NCBI RefSeq assembly: GCF_001690595.1
Contig: NZ_LZHH01000116.1
Coordinates: 31,372 to 95,371 of the forward strand
Source of the DNA: Gilliamella sp. Choc5-1
GTDB taxonomy: Bacteria; Pseudomonadota; Gammaproteobacteria; Enterobacterales; Orbaceae
Direction: 5' to 3'
Length of the DNA stretch: 64,000 bases
In this document: positions 59,365-64,000 of the stretch, piece after piece
How positions within the stretch are numbered: position 1 is the first letter of the stretch
Layout: each line of letters opens with the position of its first letter
Notes under the pieces: model-generated
Database searches by the model: none
Seen by the model: the letters and a program-made list of their open reading frames with translations, nothing else
What the model was told of the DNA's origin: nothing
Position numbers and translations under genes: made by a program

Positions 59365-60750
59365 TTATTCCTCGTTAGTTAGCTTTGTTGGTCGTTTCCA
59401 ACCAGCAAGTTGTTTTTGTTTTACTCGGCTTACGACCAATTCGTTCTCATTCACATTATTGGTAACCGTTGTCCCTGCTGCAATAGTTGCCCCTTTACCC
59501 ACTTTTACAGGTGCAATTAATTGCGTATCAGAACCGACAAACACATCATCTTCAATAATAGTTTTAAATTTATTTGCACCGTCATAATTACAAGTGATGG
59601 TGCCTGCACCTATGTTGACGTTACTACCAATTTCGCTATCGCCAAGATAGCTTAAGTGTCCGGCTTTGCTTGCTTGGCCTAGATGTGCTTTTTTTAATTC
59701 AACAAAGTTGCCAACATGGGCTTGTTCATCAAGCTGTGAACCAGGTCGTAGACGGGCGAAAGGTCCGATAGTGCACTGTTTAGCGATAGTTGAATCTTCA
59801 ATAATGCTATACGGACTGATTGTTGAATTGTCATCAATTGAGCAATTTCTTAAGACACAGCCTGCACCAATAAATACGTTATTGCCTAGTTTGACATTTC
59901 CTTCAATAATTACATTACAATCAATCGTAACATCTTTACCATGCGATAGTGTGCCTCGTAAGTCAAAGCGATTTGGATCAAGCAGTGTTACACCAGCTAG
60001 TAATAAATTTTGAGCTTGCAGATGTTGATATTGTCTTTCTAACATTGCCAATTGTAGGCGATTATTAACACCTTCAACTTCAAATTGTTGAACTGGGTGC
60101 GAGGTTAAGATTTTATAACCATCTTGGTAAGCAAAAGCAATAATATCGGTTAAGTAGAACTCTTTTTGCGCATTATTATTGGTTAAACGTAGTAACCAAC
60201 TTTTCAATAATTTTCCGTTAACTAACATTATGCCAGTGTTAATTTCATTGATTTTTTGTTGTTCTGGTGTAGCATCTTTTTGTTCAATAATAGCAACAAC
60301 TTTGCCATTTTTGCGTTCTATTCGACCATAACCTGTTGGATCTTCAAGAATAACAGTTAATAAAGCGATGCCTTGCTGGGGTTTACTGGCAATTAAAGTT
60401 TGTAGTGTTTGAACCGATATAAGGGGCGTGTCGCCATATAAAATTAAGATATCTTCGTCATCTTGAATGTAAGGGATAGCTTGTTGCACAGCATGACCAG
60501 TACCTAGTTGTTCAGCTTGATATACCAGTTGCACATGTTGCTCTTTAAGCGCATCTTTAAGCTGTTGTTTGCCATGTCCATAAACAATATTGATGCGATT
60601 TGTATTAAGTTGTTGAACTGTATCAATCACATGTTGTAACATCGGCTTGGCGCCAATTTTATGTAAAACTTTAGGTAGGTTGGAATGCATCCGTGTGCCT
60701 TTTCCTGCCGCCAAAATAATTGCACTTAGCTTTGGTGGTGAAATTGCCAT
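59365..60750 (-). CDS. glmU: Bifunctional UDP-GlcNAc pyrophosphorylase / GlcN-1-P acetyltransferase
   Basis: GlmU performs the last two steps to UDP-GlcNAc. The 461-aa protein has the N-terminal uridyltransferase ([29 protein letters not shown]) and the C-terminal left-handed beta-helix acetyltransferase ([40 protein letters not shown]). First gene of the glmU-glmS operon. In E. coli it follows the atp operon; here the upstream neighbour is the divergent hemG, so the locus is rearranged. Confidence 0.97.
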   Translation of the reverse strand: MAISPPKLSAIILAAGKGTRMHSNLPKVLHKIGAKPMLQHVIDTVQQLNTNRINIVYGHGKQQLKDALKEQHVQLVYQAEQLGTGHAVQQAIPYIQDDEDILILYGDTPLISVQTLQTLIASKPQQGIALLTVILEDPTGYGRIERKNGKVVAIIEQKDATPEQQKINEINTGIMLVNGKLLKSWLLRLTNNNAQKEFYLTDIIAFAYQDGYKILTSHPVQQFEVEGVNNRLQLAMLERQYQHLQAQNLLLAGVTLLDPNRFDLRGTLSHGKDVTIDCNVIIEGNVKLGNNVFIGAGCVLRNCSIDDNSTISPYSIIEDSTIAKQCTIGPFARLRPGSQLDEQAHVGNFVELKKAHLGQASKAGHLSYLGDSEIGSNVNIGAGTITCNYDGANKFKTIIEDDVFVGSDTQLIAPVKVGKGATIAAGTTVTNNVNENELVVSRVKQKQLAGWKRPTKLTNEE

Positions 60751-60889
60751 AATTGGTTCCGATTTGATTGAATTAGTGTAACACTATAATCAAAATTTTT
60801 AATGAAATCATCCCCAATCTTTTAATTTTTATCATAAAAAAAGTAAAATTGATATTTACCCAAGAGTTTAACAAAAGAGGCAGCAAGTT

Positions 60890-61423
60890 ATGAATTCCGC
60901 TATAAAAGTTTTATTACTCTATACCACACATGAAAAACAGACATTTAAGATTATGCAACGTATAAAAACACGACTTAATGGTCGATGTGATTGTGATGTT
61001 ATTGAACTGTTACCTGATACTAAAATCGATTTGACGCAATACCAAGCAGCCTTATTGGGAAGTTCGATTCGTTATGGATTTTATAGCAAAGTGATGAAAG
61101 TATTTATCGATAAGAATTATCAGCAGTTAAATAGTATGAAGTCTGGATTTTTTGGGGTAAATATGGTTGCGAGGAAACCCAATAAAAATACACCAGAAAC
61201 AAATTTATATACCAAAAAGTTTTTAGCTAAAATAGCATGGAAACCAGCTTTTATTGCTGTTTTTGCTGGCGCGCTTTATTATCCTCAATATAATTGGTTT
61301 GATCGCAATATGATCCGCTTTATTATGTGGTTAGGGAAAGGTGACACTGATGTAACAAAACCGGTTATTGAATATACAGATTGGGCAAAGGTAGATGAAT
61401 TTGCTGAACAGTTTTATACTTAA
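60890..61423 (+). CDS. hemG: Menaquinone-dependent protoporphyrinogen IX oxidase
   Basis: HemG oxidises protoporphyrinogen IX to protoporphyrin IX, passing electrons to the quinone pool. The 177-aa flavodoxin-like protein has the FMN loop LLLYTTHEKQTFKIM, AALLGSSIRYGFYSK, FFGVNMVARKPNKNTPETN with the long loop typical of HemG, and FAGALYYPQYNWFDRNMIR, which distinguishes it from ordinary flavodoxins. Monocistronic, divergent from glmU. Confidence 0.92.
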   Translation: MNSAIKVLLLYTTHEKQTFKIMQRIKTRLNGRCDCDVIELLPDTKIDLTQYQAALLGSSIRYGFYSKVMKVFIDKNYQQLNSMKSGFFGVNMVARKPNKNTPETNLYTKKFLAKIAWKPAFIAVFAGALYYPQYNWFDRNMIRFIMWLGKGDTDVTKPVIEYTDWAKVDEFAEQFYT

Positions 61424-61588
61424 ACGTATAGTTACCGGAAACTTTTTTACAAATAACTTGATATTTTTCTAAAGATATCAAGTGTTCAACTTCTTTTAAA
61501 GAAACTTTGTGATATAGATCAACATTTCGGCTAAAAAGGTGTACAATACTGCGCCTATAGAATCTGTCTCCTAATTGGAATTTTAATT

Positions 61589-63415
61589 GTGATTGAAAAT
61601 TTAAGAAATATTGCCATTATTGCTCACGTTGACCATGGTAAAACAACATTGGTTGATAAGTTATTAAAACAGTCAGGTACGCTAGATAATCTACGGGGTG
61701 ACGATAACGAACGCATCATGGACTCTAATGCTCTCGAAAAAGAGCGTGGTATTACCATTTTAGCTAAAAATACCGCTATTGATTGGAATGGTTACCGAAT
61801 TAATATCGTTGATACCCCAGGACATGCTGATTTTGGTGGTGAAGTTGAACGTGTTATGTCTATGGTTGATTCTGTATTATTGCTCGTTGATGCAATGGAT
61901 GGACCAATGCCTCAAACACGTTTTGTAACGCAAAAAGCATTTGCTTATGGTTTAAAACCGATTGTGGTTATCAATAAAGTTGACCGCCCAGGTGCTCGCC
62001 CTGATTGGGTAGTTGACCAAGTATTTGATCTATTCGTTAATTTAGGGGCAACTGATGAACAGCTAGATTTCCCTATTGTTTATGCTTCTGCATTAATGGG
62101 TATTGCGGGCTTAGATCATGAAAATATGGCTGAAGATATGACGCCACTATTTGAAGCGATTGTTAAACATGTTGAACCACCAAAAGTGGATTTAGATGGT
62201 CCATTCCAAATGCAAATTTCTCAACTTGATTATAATAATTATGTTGGCGTTATTGGTATTGGTCGTATTAAACGTGGTCGTGTTAAACCAAATCAACAAG
62301 TGACTATAGTTGATAGTGAAGGTAACAAACGTACAGGTAAAGTAGGGCAAGTGCTAGGTCATTTAGGGCTGCAACGTTATGAAGCTGAAGTTGCCGAAGC
62401 TGGTGATATTATTGCATTAACTGGTCTTGGTGAACTCGGTATCTCTGACACGATTTGTGATAACAGTTGCGTTGAAGCTCTGCCGGCATTAACTGTTGAT
62501 GAACCAACAGTAACTATGTTCTTTAATGTTAATAGCTCACCATTTGCTGGTAAAGAAGGTAAATATGTAACATCTCGACAAATTCTTGAGCGTTTAAATA
62601 AAGAGCTTGTACATAATGTTGCGTTGCGCGTTGAAGAAACTCCAGATCCAGATGCTTTTAGAGTATCGGGTCGTGGTGAATTGCATTTATCAGTACTAAT
62701 TGAAAATATGCGCCGTGAAGGTTATGAGTTAGGTGTTTCTCGCCCTAAGGTTATTTTTAGAGAAATTGACGGTAAAAAACAAGAACCATTTGAACAAGTT
62801 ACGCTTGATATTGAAGAACAGCATCAAGGTTCAGTAATGGAAGCCCTTGGTTTACGTAAAGGTGATCTAACAAACATGTTACCAGATGGTAAAGGTCGCG
62901 TACGTTTAGATTATGTAATTCCAAGCCGTGGACTTATCGGTTTCAGAACTGAATTTATGACTATGACTTCAGGTACAGGTTTACTTTATTCTACATTTAG
63001 TCATTATGATGATGTTCGCCCAGGCGAAATTGGTCAGCGTAATAATGGCGTAATGATTTCTAACGGTACAGGTAAAGCATTGGCTTATGCGTTATATGGT
63101 TTACAAGACCGTGGTAAGTTATTCCTAGGTCATGGTGCTGAAGTATATGAAGGGCAAATCATTGGTATACATACTCGTTCGAACGATTTAACTGTTAACT
63201 GCTTAACGGGTAAAAAATTAACTAATATGCGAGCATCAGGTACCGACGAAGCAACTACACTTTCACCACCAATTAAAATGTCATTGGAACAAGCTTTAGA
63301 GTTTATTGACGATGATGAATTAGTGGAAGTAACACCGTTATCTATCCGTCTTCGTAAACGTCATTTGACTGAAAATGACCGAAAGCGTGCATTTAGAAGT
63401 GGTAACAAAGACTAA
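61589..63415 (+). CDS. typA: Ribosome-associated GTPase TypA/BipA
   Basis: BipA is an EF-G-like GTPase involved in ribosome assembly and stress or cold adaptation. The 608-aa protein starts with a GTG-like context (GTGATTGAAAAT) and has G1 [10 protein letters not shown]3 [18 protein letters not shown] and G4 [12 protein letters not shown], then domain II and III segments and the BipA-specific C-terminal domain ([20 protein letters not shown]). Monocistronic with a double hairpin downstream. Confidence 0.97.
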   Translation: MIENLRNIAIIAHVDHGKTTLVDKLLKQSGTLDNLRGDDNERIMDSNALEKERGITILAKNTAIDWNGYRINIVDTPGHADFGGEVERVMSMVDSVLLLVDAMDGPMPQTRFVTQKAFAYGLKPIVVINKVDRPGARPDWVVDQVFDLFVNLGATDEQLDFPIVYASALMGIAGLDHENMAEDMTPLFEAIVKHVEPPKVDLDGPFQMQISQLDYNNYVGVIGIGRIKRGRVKPNQQVTIVDSEGNKRTGKVGQVLGHLGLQRYEAEVAEAGDIIALTGLGELGISDTICDNSCVEALPALTVDEPTVTMFFNVNSSPFAGKEGKYVTSRQILERLNKELVHNVALRVEETPDPDAFRVSGRGELHLSVLIENMRREGYELGVSRPKVIFREIDGKKQEPFEQVTLDIEEQHQGSVMEALGLRKGDLTNMLPDGKGRVRLDYVIPSRGLIGFRTEFMTMTSGTGLLYSTFSHYDDVRPGEIGQRNNGVMISNGTGKALAYALYGLQDRGKLFLGHGAEVYEGQIIGIHTRSNDLTVNCLTGKKLTNMRASGTDEATTLSPPIKMSLEQALEFIDDDELVEVTPLSIRLRKRHLTENDRKRAFRSGNKD

Positions 63416-63444
63416 TTAATATTAGTTCTATCGTAATATTAAAA

Positions 63445-63507
63445 CCTCGCTATTTAGCGAGGTCAGATTGATGACAAACCTCGATATAATTCGGGGTTTA
63501 TTTTTTT
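63445..63507 (+). terminator. Tandem hairpins after typA
   Basis: First a 7-bp CCTCGCT / AGCGAGG stem (63445-63462), then AAACCTCG / CGGGGTTT (one G-U pair, 63476-63499) followed by a T7 run: an intrinsic terminator preceded by a second hairpin. Confidence 0.82.
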
Positions 63508-63565
63508 ATTTAAACCATAAACAGGATTTTTAATTTGGATTTTATTAAATAAATTAAAAAATGGC

Positions 63566-64000
63566 CTAAAAAAATAACAAAAATAGCTTTATCGCTATTT
63601 TCTTGATATTTTGAGCCGTTGCGGCCAATAAACACTGCATTTGAACCTGTGCTCTTCCCCTAAATCTTGCATAGCGATGTCCGTGGTGTTGTTTAGCATC
63701 AGCAAAACTGCGCTCTACGGTCTCTTTTCTCCGAGCATAGACTTTTTTACCCCACTGACTTAAACGAATCTCATTGGCTTTCTCTTTATCTGCTTCCCAG
63801 ATATGGCGTGTGATGACTTTCTACTTATTTTTACTCTGTGTACACTGTGACAATAACGGACAGTGATAATGACAATAACCTTCTCTGCTGGTAGTTTTAT
63901 ATATTAATGATTGCCCGTTTGGGCAAGTATAAGTATCGGTTTGACTATTATAGATAAACTGCTTTTTTCTGATAGGATTCGCACCATGACTGGGACGACG
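63566..64000 (-). pseudogene. IS1182-family transposase, C-terminal part with an in-frame stop (partial)
   Basis: The gene runs off the right edge. The minus strand encodes RRPSHGANPIRKKQFIYNSQ, a Cys/His segment (YTCPNGQ ... CHYHCPLLSQC) and the conserved C-terminal block KETVERSFADAKQHHGHRYA, then RFRGRAQVQMQCLLAA, typical of IS1182-family DDE transposases. A TAG interrupts it between NK and KVITRHIWE (about 63822), so this copy is probably inactive. Confidence 0.78.

Overview
The window is AT-rich chromosomal DNA from a gammaproteobacterium. Nearly every housekeeping protein reads as a close relative of its Enterobacterales or Pasteurellales counterpart, and several E. coli gene neighbourhoods are kept: ribA-pgpB-lapA-lapB, psd-mscM, purE-purK, glmU-glmS, glnK-amtB, and a xapA-xapB-like pair. 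Low GC, short intergenic spacers, many IS relics and surface adhesins fit Orbaceae (Gilliamella-like insect-gut symbionts). That placement is an inference from protein resemblance and base composition, not a database result.

Layout. 1-9.9 kb: start of an acrA-type efflux adaptor, then zipA, ligA, luxS, a 4-OT tautomerase, ribA (opposite strand), pgpB, lapA, lapB, a ycfH-type TatD nuclease and the ribosomal oxygenase roxA. 10-14.5 kb: an MFS transporter, a PLP aminotransferase, a coiled-coil lipoprotein and a YghA-type SDR. 14.5-15.5 kb: degraded IS-like DNA. 15.5-25.6 kb: a compact four-gene minus-strand operon encoding, in transcription order, a Clp-like AAA+ ATPase, a small radical SAM protein, a 2090-residue pseudokinase / SF1 helicase / nuclease, and a coiled-coil protein. 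I cannot match this set to a named system; it is the strongest candidate for an undescribed (possibly defence-related) system. 26-33 kb: mutS, dld, rlmF (with an apparent frameshift near its start) and an NhaD-like antiporter. 33-36 kb: IS relics, a nonsense-interrupted secreted adhesin-like gene and a DUF1266 gene. 36-47.5 kb: psd-mscM, a DedA protein, fdhD, purine nucleoside phosphorylase plus nucleoside permease, a DMT exporter, an orphan ORF, and amtB/glnK behind a clear sigma-54 promoter. 47.7-50.8 kb: dgt, purK, purE.

50.8-57.5 kb is an accessory island. It holds an ESPR-type autotransporter adhesin with an 11-G homopolymer inside the ORF (probable phase variation). IS481-like fragments point outward on both sides of it. 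Next come a decayed IS481 copy, an exported-protein gene broken by two in-frame TGA codons, a second truncated IS481 copy, an IS3 fragment and an orphan acidic protein. 57.5-63.4 kb returns to core genes (glmS, glmU, hemG, typA). The window ends inside an IS1182-family transposase relic.

The core genes cover envelope growth and lipid homeostasis (zipA, pgpB, lapAB, psd, mscM, glmUS), DNA maintenance (ligA, mutS, dgt), nitrogen and purine metabolism, and translation-linked functions (rlmF, roxA, typA). The accessory parts combine surface variation with a possible nucleic-acid-directed system. No tRNA, rRNA or CRISPR array was seen.
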